In this document: positions 27,101 through 34,370 of the stretch, one piece after another
How the letters are laid out: each line of letters begins with the position of its first letter
Position numbering within the stretch: the first letter of the stretch is position 1
NCBI RefSeq assembly: GCF_028372415.1
Contig: NC_092875.1
Coordinates: forward strand, 146,228,856 to 146,292,855
From: Notamacropus eugenii
Taxonomy: Eukaryota > Chordata > Mammalia > Diprotodontia > Macropodidae
Length of the DNA stretch: 64,000 nucleotides
Direction of reading: 5' to 3'
The notes under the pieces: generated by a model
Seen by the model: only the letters and a program-made list of their open reading frames with translations
What the model was told of the DNA's origin: nothing
The model's database searches: none
Position numbers and translations under genes: made by a program

Positions 27101-30100
27101 AAATGTCATCTTTTTACTTTTAAAAGATATTTGTAGGAAGAGGGGAAAGAGTCAATGAAGAAAAAGACTGAATGATGAGGGAGGGAATAAGCATAAGTTT
27201 AAAGTCTCCTGATAAAGGGCAAAAGTTTGTCTTATAAATAATTTGAGAGAGAATAGGTGAGGAAAAGGCAAAAACTCACGTTGGATTGGAAATGGGGGAT
27301 GAGGAAGCTGTAAGGCCAAACTTGCTCACAACTCAACCATTAAGAAGCATCTCTTTTCTTATCTTTTAAACTCTCTCTGGGATCAGAATTAATGTTCCCA
27401 ACTACATTAATCATCAGATCCAGTGATGGTCAAAGTTAAAAGGGGTATGCACATGGGCTCTTCTTTTTGTGCTTCAGAGATATAACCTAAATCTTCAGAC
27501 AGAATCTTTTACATCTAAAGATGAACTATCTTTTCATATTTTTATTTCATTGGAATGGCACACATATTCACATATGTACGTATATTATATGTATACATAC
27601 ATTCATAGTAGGAAAGATAAACATCTCTTACTTTAGTACAATGTATATATTAAAAATCTAGAGCAAATCTAGAAAATCATCCTTCCTGACCAATAAAAAT
27701 GCGATGAAGAGTACTTTTATAACAAAAAAGAATCTTAAGCAGATAAGCCACATTGTCTTTATAAATTTTCAGTGGGTTCTCTAAAAGGCATATGAGATAT
27801 AGACTAGCCCACCTATGTACCAGGGCTGAATTAATTAACCAGAAAAAACTACTTATTAAACATCTACTATGTGCCAGAACTGCTCTAACTGTTTTAGGGA
27901 TACAAATACAATGAAGGAAACAACCCCTACTCTCAAGGAGTTTACACTCCAACGAGGGAGACAATAAAGTTATGTACATATGTATGTCTGTATTTTTATA
28001 AATTTATTCATGTATGTGTATAAATATGTATCTACATCTAAACATATGTTTACACCCAGAGTAAATGTAAAAAGAATCAATACAAATCAATACAAAGTTG
28101 TTAAATATACAATTGTTTGAGAAGGTGGACACTAATAAACAGTATCATTTTATCTTCATTTTATATTACTTCTTTAATTCATATCTGTGTTCTAGGTTGT
28201 TTTTTTTAAGGTTTACAGCTGCTGACTAAAATACAGATTTTTTAACTTTTCAGACTTCTTTTAATTATAGCTTCAAAGAATTATAGAGTTAGATAGGGTC
28301 TTAGACATCATGTAATCAAACTATTTCATTATTATAGAAGAGGAGTCTGTGGTCTCAAAAAGTGAAGGAACTCATTAGTGACTAGAAGGGCTGGGAGAAG
28401 TCTTGTGACTCCAAATTCAATTCTCTTTTCCATTATACCATATTGCCACCCATGACATGATTCACTAAGTGTTAAATGATTAAAGGAAGTATAAAACAGT
28501 CATACCTTTACCCAGAATTCAGGTGTCAGCATTACCTATCTGGAATACAACCTGGAAATGCAGTAGTAATTTAAAAGGGCATTTGAGGAAAAGAAAATAA
28601 ATATCACAAAGTCCATTAACTATACCTCACAAAATTTACACAGAGAAGAAGGTAGAGTCTACCTAACTTTTCACACAATTCAACAACCTTAGTTGCCTAG
28701 TTTTTTCCCACAAAAGTTAAAAGTTCAAACTGGAAAAGCCTGCTACAAGCAAATATCTTGACAGCAGTGAAAAATGACCACAGTCTGGCATTGAGAGAGG
28801 ACATAAAAAAAAAAAAGAAAAGAAAAAAGAAAAAAAAGAAATCCACCATACAATGAAAATCAGACTAGATAAGGACTAGAAGCACTCTAATATGATCTCA
28901 TTTAGCATGGAAGCAAACAGATTATTTTAATAGGTCTAGACTGGTACAATACCTAATGTTCATACTGATTCCAAATCACAGAGTAAAGGTTAAATTAGAT
29001 TAACTATGCTGTAATAAGGAAAGTATATAAGTACATAATATATATTAGCATATATAATCTATATTATAATAATATGAGTATGTAATCTAATTTTTTTAAA
29101 AAATGCTTTAGCACTTAAAGGGGATGATCTTTAAGCTAAAAGGATGTATGGTGAATTATTTACGCAAGACTTAGGTGAAAATTCTAGAGCCGACATATCA
29201 GTTGCATGAACCCAAGATAAGCCACAAAATTCTGAATTTTAATTTGCTCATTTGTTAGATGGGGAAAATGATAAGTAGGCGACTTCTCTCAAAGGGTTAT
29301 TATGAGGATCAAACAAAATAATATATGTAATGCAATTTGAAAATAATAAAGTGCTATGTAAAATATCATCATGATAATTACTACAATATGGAAAATATGT
29401 GTCTCTGGAATGAGTCAGTCTCTGAAGGTTCTTGAGAGCTGAGGTCTGAAACTATTTACAAATTTCTTGGAGCTTCTTATATTTGGCAACTACTGTCTAC
29501 ACTCTTCCAAAAAATGAAATGAAATTACTGAGCTAGGAGATGAGAACACCTTTGGACATATACTTCTACATTTGGAGAAGATACAAAAGTATATTCTTTT
29601 GTTTTAAAATTAAATAGGTTGTTATACCAAACAAAAAATAATCAAAATGGTAAAACAGTGTGTTTATAAATTGTCTTCTTTTTTAGGGCCAAAAAATTTT
29701 CACCTTTACCTCATAACAAACACATCATTACTGGCCTCCATGTTATCCCAAGGGATGGCATGTAAGTCTCAAAAACTAAATAGATTTTACACAATTTTAA
29801 TTTAAAAATACATATTTCATTCAGCACTTTCAGAAAGTGTGGAGGTGTTGCCATATCAAACAAAGAGTAATAGGGTGTTCAAACTCCAAGAAGATTAGGC
29901 TCACTTTGCTAAGTTTCAAGGTTTGAGCCACTGCCTTAAACTAAATAATATATTTGGCAGCCTAGGCCTAATCTTTACCTAGATACCACAATAGGAATCT
30001 TACCAATCCCTTTATAAAGGATTGTCCTGTTTTTGTAGTATATCACCAAAACATCCCAGGAAATGTTCAGTGGATGACAATTTTCTAAGTGTGGCTGTTA

Positions 30101-31669
30101 CATATATCTCCTCTGAGATATATGAATCAAGGTTGGGAGAGGATAGTTTCTTTTCATTTTGAAAACATCACTTCAGTGTAAAATTCTTGCTTGTCCAAAT
30201 AAGATGTAATTGTGATATATTTTACGATCTGGTCTTCTCACCCTGCAATTTCAGAAAAAAAATTATTTTCATGGAAATGCTTCCAAACATGACATAACAT
30301 GTTTAGGCATATATGCTATGTGCGCAAATGACAATTTAACAATAGGTTAAATCAGCAAAACAGGAGTCTGCATTTGATTTTCTTAATTCTTTCTGTTACA
30401 GGGCATTCCTAATACTATTTATAATGAAATTAAAATATACAAATATAAACTGGAAGAACTTATTTATATGAACATTAAAACTGGAAGCCTATTCATTCTG
30501 AGAGAATGGGTTATCCTTGTGTCTGACAGATACTTATTTAAAACCAATTGAAATTGCATTAGAATTCATATGTCAAGAGGTTAGATGGAATTAACTTGAT
30601 TCAGTAAAACAAGCAAAAGCAATTCTTAAGAAGACAGTTTTGCAGGCATTACTACTAGTCAGAAAAAGGAGACCACTTTCCTAAAAACCATTTCATTTCA
30701 ACAATGTTTTTGTGTTTTCTTTTTTTCAGAGGTTCTAAATCTCAATCACGGCTCCCTTTTTATTGCCTGAGCAGAAAGTTATTAACTAGTTGTGTAAGCA
30801 CTGATTTTGAGATGTTCATATAAGATATACATGGTAATGTGAAGAGCTATCTTATAATATATAAATCTCAATATGTGGATATATACATACATTACCAACT
30901 ACTTTAAGCTGTCTATGTATACAGAGTTCAAAGTACATGTAAACCATGATACTGACTGAATTCTTAGCTCAGTCTATCTTCAGTGCTACTTGCTAAGAAA
31001 AAAAGGGGAATATTTGCTCATAACAATAAAAAAAAAAACTTTTCAGTTCTATAAACTTCATAAAGAATTGAACATTCTATCACGAAAGAAGACAAAACAA
31101 CAAGTAGGGCTTTGGGTCACTAGCTTCACCAGTATGACACGCATGGTTCAAAGGCAGAGGGCGATCAACGGATCGCTGTGTCTGATAACATGCATGCACA
31201 TCACTGAATGAAGCAGCCAAGCCTGGCCTGCCTGACTTCTCCCGTCCCCACCCTCCGTATTTACGTGGGACTGGCAGGAACGAGCAGCCCGCCGGCTCTA
31301 GCCCACCGAGCCTCCTGAGGATTCACAGATGCCTGGCCCAGCTGGCCCGCACGACCCCGGGTCTGGAGGTGCAGCGGGCACCTCCAGGCTCCTCGTGCTC
31401 GGCACAGGACTGCCGCCGTTGGGAGAGCAGGGGGCGAAGCTAGAGGAATGGGGTCACTACTCTCACACTCTGCTTCCTCTCTCAGTGCCCTCCGCTCTCC
31501 CCCTCCCCTCAATGGGGTCTCACCCACCTCCTTCCTCTTCCTCCAGTGAGTTCATGCAGGGGAAATAGCCGGCCAGCGCCTCGAACGAGGCGGAAAGGCT
31601 GCTCCGGCTCTGGGAGCGCTGCATGGAGCGGCCCGCGGTCCCAGCGCTCCCCAAACCCTGCCGGCCCAT
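839..31669 (-). CDS. RIMS2: RIMS2 short (gamma-type) isoform, six joined coding exons
   Basis: Joining 31669-31528, 7086-6945, 5474-5362, 5030-4929, 1638-1499 and 1057-839 gives 858 bases, that is 285 residues plus TAG. Every intron is GT-AG and every phase matches. The protein has a unique N-terminus (1-47), a linker rich in Ser, Thr and Arg (48-132) and a C2B domain (about 134-253) followed by a Ser-rich tail. RIM proteins organise the presynaptic active zone. The C2B domain is known to bind PI(4,5)P2, liprin-alpha and calcium-channel beta subunits. The gamma forms lack the zinc finger, PDZ and C2A domains of the long forms. RIMS2 is preferred over RIMS1, RIMS3 and RIMS4 because of the strings DELELSNMVIGWFKLFPP and EMRNWMTRQASRESTDGS, as I remember the paralogues. 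The long isoforms should share the last five exons. Confidence 0.9.
1499..1638 (-). CDS. RIMS2: RIMS2 exon, central C2B domain
   Basis: The 140-base exon encodes residues 168-213: PYVKVYLLDNGVCIAKKK, then TKVARKTLEPLYQQLLS, then FDESPQGKVLQ. The Lys-rich strand (AKKKTKVARK) is the polybasic surface that binds phosphoinositides in RIM C2B. The acceptor is cttctcag|CA and the donor CAG|gtattt, leaving phase 0. Confidence 0.95.
1681..1727 (+). repeat. (TG)n microsatellite
   Basis: Near-perfect TG dinucleotide run with one A interruption, in the intron just upstream of the central C2B exon. Confidence 0.97.
1728..2995. other. Intronic stretch, nothing recognised
   Basis: AT-rich intron sequence between two C2B exons. 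I see no exon, RNA gene or clear repeat. Short open frames here have no family features. Confidence 0.5.
3000..3500 (+). repeat. Old LINE fragments (L2-like, then CR1/L3-like)
   Basis: Around 3330-3350 the string AATAGCCTCCTAATTGGT matches the 3' part of L2 coding sequence as I remember it. 3420-3500 has the 'aaggaaccc...tcaaccc' style of a CR1/L3 3' region. 3000-3330 is C/T-rich and unassigned. Confidence 0.5.
3510..3760 (+). repeat. tRNA-derived marsupial SINE with RTE-like tail
   Basis: The head contains GGGCCTGGAGTCAGGAAG and a B-box-like GTTCAAATC, then the splice-rich body ending TGTGACCCTGGGTAAATCAC. The tail (TCTTTGCCAAGAAAACCC, GACTGAGCAACA) resembles the 3' end of an RTE/BovB LINE, the inferred mobiliser. 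Confidence 0.85.
3790..3860 (+). repeat. SINE fragment
   Basis: GGGCCTGGAATCAGGAAG and GAATTCAAACGCTGCCTCAG match the 5' half of the same tRNA-derived SINE; the rest is missing. Confidence 0.65.
3890..4205 (+). repeat. CR1/L3-like LINE fragment
   Basis: The segment includes the 'atgatcccagcagctgtttt...gccatatcacagt...actgagctggcagt' order typical of the 3' region of L3/CR1 elements; diverged. Confidence 0.5.
4205..4710 (+). repeat. L2 LINE 3' end
   Basis: It contains L2-type 3' landmarks: ATGCCTGGAACTGACTTCCT, a 'ctgaaagccttcctttc' block, ATTAGATTGTAAATTGGG and the 'gtctttgtctc' block near the end. Plus orientation, diverged. Confidence 0.65.
4929..5030 (-). CDS. RIMS2: RIMS2 exon, start of C2B domain
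   Basis: The 102-base exon encodes residues 134-166. It contains the first C2B strand (GQLEVEIIRARGLVVKPG) and the loop SKTLP. The acceptor is ccctctag|GT and the donor CCAG|gtagga. The loop at calcium-binding region 1 lacks the Asp of calcium-binding C2 domains, consistent with the known calcium independence of RIM C2B. The phase-1 end supplies G of Ala167. Confidence 0.95.
5362..5474 (-). CDS. RIMS2: RIMS2 exon, conserved pre-C2B segment
   Basis: The 113-base exon encodes residues 96-132: LIFPGVRLASDSQFSDFL, then DGLGPAQLVGRQTLATPAM. This block is almost invariant across RIM paralogues. The acceptor is tctcttag|T and the donor ATGG|gtgagt. Its final G joins GT of the next exon to give Gly133. 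The downstream intron is only 331 bases. Confidence 0.95.
5625..5760 (+). repeat. L2-like 3' tail
   Basis: GATTATAAGCTCCTTGATGG followed by a 'cagggaattt' block and an AATGAATC end, the L2 3' terminus pattern. Confidence 0.55.
5765..6600 (+). repeat. CR1/L3 LINE 3' region
   Basis: Long match in order to the CR1/L3 3' region: a 'ggaaggaaccca' start, AGCCTTTGCTTGAAGATG, 'attccatttctggacaa', GATCCAGAACTGAACACAGT, ATCTGACCAGAGCAGAATAC, then 'gagcatgcagtccactac'. No usable coding frame remains. Confidence 0.75.
6945..7086 (-). CDS. RIMS2: RIMS2 linker exon before C2B
   Basis: The 142-base exon encodes residues 49-94 plus parts of two codons, including KKLRSTVQRSTETG and RQASRESTDGSMNSYSSEG. The acceptor is gatacag|AA and the donor AA|gtgagt. 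The Ser/Thr/Arg-rich stretch is the conserved linker in front of C2B in all RIMs. In long isoforms this exon joins the upstream proline-rich region; here it accepts the gamma exon in frame. The last two bases AA plus T of the next exon make Asn95. Confidence 0.93.
7087..8279. other. Start of the large intron, nothing recognised
   Basis: Purine- and A-rich intron sequence. I see no exon or clear repeat here. Confidence 0.45.
8280..8460. repeat. MIR-type fragments
   Basis: GGAAAACTGAGGCTCAAGGA with 'gtgacttgtcca' is the MIR core in its inverted reading. It is followed by 'cagcatttattgagcactta' and 'atgtgccaggg', another ancient mammal-wide repeat. Confidence 0.7.
8800..9240. repeat. Ancient LINE-derived and MIR fragments
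   Basis: 8800-9000 has the 'gattatgaaggatctttaatgcc' and 'aagtggagtagcaag' landmarks of an old mammalian repeat of uncertain class. 9000-9240 is MIR-like ('agtcctgagttagcact', 'cctcatctgtaagatgag'). Confidence 0.5.
9560..9910 (+). repeat. Unclassified dispersed repeat, copy A
   Basis: It starts with GGATCCATGATCTCATTGAT and shares block order with 19010-19445, including a 'ttcttccataaatcctccataaaggttct' segment. Both are in plus orientation. A C-rich run (9901-9914) follows. Confidence 0.5.
9915..10665. other. Intronic stretch, nothing recognised
   Basis: AT-rich sequence with no supported feature. Confidence 0.4.
10670..11204 (+). repeat. GC-moderate block, possibly L1 5' UTR
   Basis: C- and A-rich sequence with internally similar phrases (CTCCAGCAGCCAAATCTC, CTCCAGCAGCCAAATATT, 'aactccagg' twice) directly abutting L1 sequence. 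Its composition fits a LINE 5' UTR. A 130-codon open frame here is not recognisable as a gene. Confidence 0.4.
11205..11357 (-). repeat. Inverted L1 ORF2 segment
   Basis: Read on the minus strand it gives YYIELEKIKKIHLGEQKL and MKEINEKTRKGR, which resemble an internal part of L1 ORF2. It is immediately followed by L1 sequence in the opposite orientation, the pattern of a 5' inversion during insertion. Confidence 0.6.
11358..12515 (+). mobile_element. L1 LINE 3' end
   Basis: It begins inside ORF2 (FDYIKLKSF), continues into the ORF2 C-terminal region, then a 3' UTR and an AAATAAATAAATGAATAAAT tail at about 12480-12502. The standard landmarks GAGAAATGCAAATCAAAATG and 'cagattggctaacatgacaaa' are present. 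It is among the better-preserved L1 copies in the window. Confidence 0.9.
11717..12082 (+). pseudogene. L1 ORF2 C-terminal remnant
   Basis: An open frame of 121 codons with the order CELIQPFWRAIWNY, SFDPAILLLGLYPKE, ICTKICIAGLVVAKNWK and GEWLNKLWYMNAMEYHCAI matches the C-terminal domain of L1 ORF2 proteins. It lacks the endonuclease and reverse transcriptase, so it is a dead 5'-truncated copy. Confidence 0.85.
12640..14290 (+). mobile_element. Older L1 LINE remnant with RT motif
   Basis: At 12817-12855 the frame reads LSIFADDTMAHLENS, with FADD at 12826-12837, the reverse-transcriptase active-site motif of L1 ORF2. The segment continues through decayed ORF2 to 3' landmarks (GCTCTAAATCACTAAAAATT, 'cagattggcaaaa') and ends in a GAAA-rich stretch near 14225-14270. 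Many stops; long dead. Confidence 0.8.
14555..14810 (+). repeat. tRNA-derived SINE with RTE/BovB-like tail
   Basis: Full-length looking: GCAGCTAGATGGCCCAGTGG head, GTTCAAATCC B box, TGTGTAACCCTGTGCAAGTC body, then TCTTTGCCAAGAAAACATCA and AAATGACTGAACAACA tail. Confidence 0.9.
15025..15500 (-). repeat. Probable RTE LINE fragment
   Basis: 15300-15480 shares a block ('cctcagaaagcagacttggtctgttgctagga' ... 'ccactggcacaatctttaa') with 23040-23140, which lies in a better RTE match. 15025-15300 is unassigned. Confidence 0.45.
15600..15790 (+). repeat. MIR/Ther-type SINE
   Basis: Ends in the MIR-like order CTGCGACTTGCTAATC, 'ctcagtttcttaatctctaaaatgag', 'ctaagatcctttccagctctaaa'. Confidence 0.75.
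16280..16615 (+). repeat. Full-length marsupial SINE with RTE tail
   Basis: GGCAGCTAGGTGATGCAGTG opens the tRNA-derived head; GTTCAAATCTCACCTCAGAC, then TGTGACCTTGGGCAAGTCAC follow. The tail TCTGGAGGAGAAGTGAGGCT to 'ttcagcaacgaagaatgaacacac' is the second RTE-type tail used by marsupial SINEs. One of the clearest repeat copies here and the main clue to a metatherian source. Confidence 0.93.
16655..16925 (-). repeat. MIR SINE
   Basis: GGGGAAACTGAGGTCCAGAG and 'agtaacttgcccacc' with preceding 'tttacaataaccctgaaagg' give the inverted MIR pattern. Confidence 0.85.
17640..18060. repeat. Two MIR-type fragments
   Basis: 17640-17785 has 'agtcatgtgacttttggccaatcatttcc' and 'cctcacatgtaaaacagagg'. 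17790-18060 has 'cattttacagatgatgaaact', the inverted core. Confidence 0.65.
18055..18165. repeat. AT-rich low-complexity stretch
   Basis: Almost pure A/T with repeated TAATATATAAA-like units. Confidence 0.8.
18185..18445 (+). repeat. MIR SINE fragment
   Basis: 'ctagtctcagctctgtcactcctcagctgtgggac' followed by a T-rich 'ccctctttgtcttcatt' and 'attgtaaagatcataagcc' is MIR order, diverged. Confidence 0.65.
18620..18745. repeat. Irregular TATAG-type AT minisatellite
   Basis: About 12 loose repeats of an AGTATAAATAATATG-like unit. It creates long stop-free but low-complexity frames. Confidence 0.7.
19010..19445 (+). repeat. Unclassified dispersed repeat, copy B
   Basis: Starts GGGTCCATGGTCTCATGGAT and shares the order of 9560-9910 with extra 3' sequence. 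Probably an old LINE or LTR. Class not recognised. Confidence 0.5.
19548..19885 (+). repeat. Ancient mammal-wide repeat
   Basis: 'atactatgtgattgg...ctaggtattgggatacaaagac', 'cccttgaggagtttacattctg' and 'gttccaggcatagggacagtcagt' are landmarks of an old LINE-derived repeat. Related copies: 27840, 33035, 34200, 36145, 40555, 42970, 48080, 51720 and 53360. Confidence 0.7.
20225..20420 (+). repeat. RTE-type SINE tail
   Basis: 'catctccagtcaccctgacc' then 'ctagaggagggagtgaagctgatgac' and 'agtcgagacatcacttttgtgatatcattggtcctct' match the tail of the SINE at 16280, without its tRNA head. Confidence 0.8.
20421..21380. other. Unassigned intronic block
   Basis: Moderately GC sequence with phrases suggestive of an old LTR (for example 'ctatatagtctcagcctgacagtcacagc') but no recognisable boundaries or coding frame. 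Confidence 0.3.
21385..21615 (-). repeat. Marsupial SINE tail (RTE type)
   Basis: Inverted copy of the tail at 16280: 'ggacatgacttgcatttgactttg', 'ctgtgcaggtcaccagcctcacttctcctcc', 'gactggagatgacccaggatg'. Confidence 0.85.
22180..23175 (-). mobile_element. RTE-clade LINE fragment, endonuclease region
   Basis: The minus strand gives KKVKKFHEEFDK, then at 22503-22480 DDLNAKMV, which corresponds to the GDFNAK motif of RTE/BovB apurinic endonucleases. Frames are broken by stops and shifts, so it is inactive. The Gly and Phe of the motif are changed. Such a LINE could have supplied the SINE tails nearby. Confidence 0.6.
23425..23640 (+). repeat. MIR SINE
   Basis: 'cctgactctgtcactatttgg' ... 'ctttatctgtgaaatataaagggttgtaccacatgatctcagtccctctaactctaaa' follows MIR order. 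Confidence 0.7.
24041..24121 (+). repeat. (CA)n(TA)n microsatellite
   Basis: About 32 CA units with one AA interruption, then TA units. It lies within the L1 3' region. Confidence 0.97.
24345..24585 (+). repeat. L2-like 3' end inserted in L1
   Basis: 'agcttctttcaagactctgctcgagtccca', 'tttgagattaccttccatctcca', 'atttctgcttttctttgtatccccac' are the 3' L2 blocks. The L1 resumes directly after. Confidence 0.65.
24880..25110 (+). repeat. L2-like 3' end
   Basis: 'caactcaaatcccatcttctgcaagagacc' ... 'ttagaatctgagctcctta' ... 'cagcacttagcatagtgactgaa' ... 'ataataaatgcttgttgattg'. Confidence 0.8.
25590..26400 (+). repeat. L2 LINE 3' portion
   Basis: L2 coding-derived text ('gattaatattccttaag', 'ctctgcttaaaaaaaagcac', 'ttcaggacactatataatttggc') passing into the 3' end ('cagtacctagtgtgat...taataaatgtttgagttgaatt'). 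Confidence 0.75.
26420..26575 (+). repeat. RTE-type SINE tail
   Basis: 'ggctctggaggagaaagtgaggcttgtgac' to 'ttcgagaacaaaggacaaacca', the same tail as at 16280. Confidence 0.85.
26576..27835. other. Intronic stretch, nothing recognised
   Basis: AT-rich sequence with no exon or confident repeat. Confidence 0.4.
27840..28455 (+). repeat. Ancient repeat and MIR fragments
   Basis: 27845-27965: 'taaacatctactatgtgccag' and 'ctcaaggagtttacactcc'. 28270-28455: MIR-like 'agagttagatagggtcttagac' and 'ctccaaattcaattctcttttccattatacca'. Confidence 0.65.
28808..28842 (+). repeat. A-rich GAAAA low-complexity tract
   Basis: Run of A broken by single G residues; possibly the tail of a lost retroposon. Confidence 0.8.
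29150..29395 (+). repeat. MIR SINE
   Basis: 'tttgctcatttgttagatggggaaaatgat' ... 'caaagggttattatgaggatcaaa' ... 'aataaagtgctatgtaaaatatcatcatgat' is classic MIR order. Confidence 0.8.
29400..31135. other. Repeat-poor stretch upstream of the CpG island
   Basis: About 1.7 kb with no recognised repeat and no exon, next to the gamma promoter (on its intron side). Repeat-poor DNA beside a promoter may hold regulatory sites but nothing specific is visible. Confidence 0.4.
31528..31669 (-). CDS. RIMS2: RIMS2 gamma-specific first coding exon
   Basis: The exon encodes residues 1-47 and the first base of codon 48. The start ATG (31669-31667) has A at -3 and G at +4, a strong context. No ATG was seen upstream in this frame; the frame continues for a few codons only through a TTG. 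The peptide contains SMQRSQSRSSLSASFEAL, then AGYFPCMNSLEEEEG, which I recognise as the RIM2 short-isoform N-terminus. The donor is GAG|GTGGGT (phase 1) and completes a Glu codon with the AA that opens the next exon. A second GT, four bases further (GG|GTGAGA), would shift the frame. The exon lies in the CpG island. Confidence 0.85.
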
Positions 31670-31973
31670 CTTGGAAGAGGCCCCGCTTTTCCCGCGGTAC
31701 AAGATGCGAGGCGTCTTGGCGGCTGGTGCGGCGGCAGCTGCAGCTGGGGGCCGGGAAGCTGAGGCTGGCCCCGGGCGGGAGAGCCGTCACGGGCGCGGGA
31801 GTTCTCAGCCCGCCTCTCTGGGACCAGACCCAAAGCCTCCGGGCTGCTCTGCTCTCCTCCGCGGTTCCTGGCTCCCGCTGGGGCTGGTAGTAAACAGCCA
31901 GAGGTCTTTCCTGAGGCTGAAGCTCGTCTCGCCACTCTCCAGTGCGGGGAGGATGCTGATGCTCGCGTCCCTG

Positions 31974-31978
31974 CCAAT
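31974..31978 (+). promoter_or_regulatory. CCAAT box in the CpG-island promoter
   Basis: CCAAT on the plus strand (ATTGG on the gene strand), about 305 bases upstream of the gamma start codon. NF-Y sites work in either orientation. A TGACG half-site (CRE-like) lies at 31785-31789 on the gene strand. Both are short matches. Confidence 0.35.
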
Positions 31979-32110
31979 CAGAGAGGAGGCTGTGCGGGAG
32001 CGGCCGCGGTCAGGACCCAGAACAGCTCCCAGGATCCGCGCTGCCTTCCCCTCAGTGCCTCCCCTTCTCTCCTCTTCTTCCCTCCCTTTGCTTGGAGCTC
32101 ACGGATAATG

Positions 32111-32740
32111 AGAGGCACCGCTTCTGACTCTCAGAAATGAGTGACCTGCTAGAAAACTGTTGTTAGTTCCTTAATACTGCGCGGCACTATTCCAAACAAT
32201 TCACTTTACTCTCACAGTTGCTATTTAAGTAGATGTGGAAGTTTTCCATATTAAGCCACAAAAGAACCTTACATTTCTAACAGCTTCTACAAAGTGCAAA
32301 ATTATGCCTTTATCTCCTTCCTACTTTTCTTACAAAAAATTAAGCTAACCTGGAAAAAGAAAATAAAAATAGAGATAGAAGCATCCTTGAAAAGTGGCAG
32401 CAAGCACCAATCTACCTTTTACTTTTTTTTCTTTTTCATCATAGTTTTAATGCCTTGCTTTCCCGCCCTGATAACCAATTTCCCATTGTATGAATAATGG
32501 TGTATTCTATCTGCTTACTAAAGTTTCTCCAAATACATATACATGAAAATCAGGCACTTTTATAACCAATGCTATAAAAAAAAATATCAATGCATTTGTT
32601 GGGGAGAAGGAGGGAGGTCCTTAGGAAGTGACAGCATCAATAAAAGAGTTTTTAAAATCAATTTTTAAAAAATCTCATATTTGTCATTAGAGGCAGATAG
32701 CGCTGATCTGAATGTCACAAAATATGACATCGGTGCAAAT
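32111..32740. other. AT-rich flank of the CpG island
   Basis: No feature recognised. Sequence is upstream of the gamma promoter on the gene strand. Confidence 0.4.
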
Positions 32741-32744
32741 TTTA

Positions 32745-32745
32745 T

Positions 32746-32836
<91 letters not shown>

Positions 32837-32838
32837 CA
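32745..32838 (+). repeat. (CA)n(TA)n microsatellite
   Basis: About 10 CA units then more than 30 TA units ending in CATATACAT. Confidence 0.97.
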
Positions 32839-33034
32839 TCAAATAGACAGAAAAATCTAGTTCACTTCCCTACATTCAGAAAGGAATTTGCGGAACCATT
32901 CAAAAATATTATCTTTTTTATTTCAGATTTCCAAAGATGTTTATTCTACACACTGCCTTGAAAAATGAAGTATTTTCTTAGAAAAATGGTGTTAGAGAGT
33001 TTTATCCTTAATAGCACCAAAAGTCCTTTCTGAT

Positions 33035-33680
33035 ATTCAATTCAAGGAACATTTACTAAATGACTACTAGAGCTATGGATTTAAGAATATAAAAATGAAA
33101 TAGTCCCTGACCTTTAGGAGCTAACACTCTTATTATGGGAATACAAAATGTACATAAAGTAAAATATTAAGGTAATTTGAGGATGGTATACCACTAACAA
33201 CAATGGTTGAATTTGCACCTAAGCTAGGCTCTGTAGGGTTCCAAGAGATGGAAATGAGGAGGGAGGGCCTTTCAGGCATGGAGACTGCCCCTCTGTGAGA
33301 AAAAAGAATGTGGATCTGGTGTAATGGTTAGTAGTTCAGTTTGCCTGGAACAGAGTTTTTCATGGGGAATAGTATAAATTCAGGCTAGAAATGCAGAAAG
33401 TAACAGATTATGGAGAGCCAAGTGGAAGAATTTTTATTTTCTCCTAGAAGCAATGGAGAAATCTATGAATGTTTGTCAGCAGGAGAATGCCCAGATTAGA
33501 CTTTTCCAGGCCTTAGGGAGATGATTTTGTAAGCCACATGGAGGCCAGATTCAATGAGAGACAGAAAGGTAGAGAGACAGAGAGACAGAAACAGAAAGGT
33601 GACAGACAGACAGATAGGGTAAAATTGGAAGACTAATTAGGATGCTGTTAGTGAATCTCAGGAGAGAGGTAAGAAGGTCT
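33035..33680 (+). repeat. Ancient mammal-wide repeat, long copy
   Basis: Successive landmarks: 'aggaacatttactaaatgactact', 'cctttcaggcatggagactg', 'atggagagccaagtggaag', 'gaagactaattaggatgctgttag'. Contains a short GACAGA run (33570-33615). Confidence 0.65.
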
Positions 33681-34199
33681 GAATTAATTTAACTTCTCTT
33701 TCTGGAGATAAAAGGTCATCAGCATCTTCATTACAATAACTCCTTTCTTGAATAAATTATTAAGTCATATCCATAATCTTTTTTTCTCCCTCTAGATTAA
33801 ACCATTTTAAATTCAGTGTCACTGTTCTCTCTAAAGAAAATGTGAAACTGGCTATCCTAATAACAAATAACTATACCTTTCCATATATTTGGAAGCTCTA
33901 GTGACAGCAAACAAACTGAGTAATAAAATACTTAGTTTCTTCATCATCACTGATGAAACTGTATATTAAATACAAAAACCTGGAGAACTACCTTTAATTC
34001 TTATATGATATCTACAGGTTTACTGATTCTTAAAAATAGCTCAATGTGCTTCTCTTAAAACTCACAAAATATACTAATAACCAAAATTATATCCATTAAA
34101 TATGTAAGACTACTTTCATTAACTATATTAACTAAATATTATTTATAGAATGAGATTAGTTCCTAATTATTCAAATTTAAAATTTTAGCCATTTCTTTT

Positions 34200-34370
34200 C
34201 AATAAATCAATAATCCAATAAGCATTTATCATGCTCCAACTTTGTGCCAAGCACTGTGTTAGGCACAAAAGATATAAAGACACTCCTCCCCTTGCCCCAA
34301 AAGTCCTTATCCTCAAAAAGATTGCATTCCATGAGGGTAAACAACAGGAACACAAAAATAAGTACTCTCC
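34200..34370 (+). repeat. Ancient mammal-wide repeat, short copy
   Basis: 'ccaataagcatttatcatgctccaac' with 'gtgccaagcactgtgttaggcac' and 'ccttatcctcaaaaagattgcattcc'. Confidence 0.75.

Larger units (their letters stand above)
31140..32110. promoter_or_regulatory. CpG island spanning the RIMS2 gamma promoter and first exon
   Basis: Sharply GC-rich and CpG-dense sequence in otherwise AT-rich DNA. It covers the gamma first exon, about 440 bases upstream of the ATG on the minus strand, and about 390 bases of intron 1. CpG-island promoters without TATA are usual for neuronal genes. I see no TATA box in the right place. Several open frames on both strands here are long only because stops are rare in GC-rich DNA. 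Confidence 0.85.

Noticed and set aside
31552..32108. Long open frames on both strands (141 and 161 codons) in the CpG island
   Set aside because: Stops are rare in GC-rich DNA. The peptides are Ala/Pro/Arg/Ser-rich with no domain, and the minus-strand one opens with TTG, not ATG.
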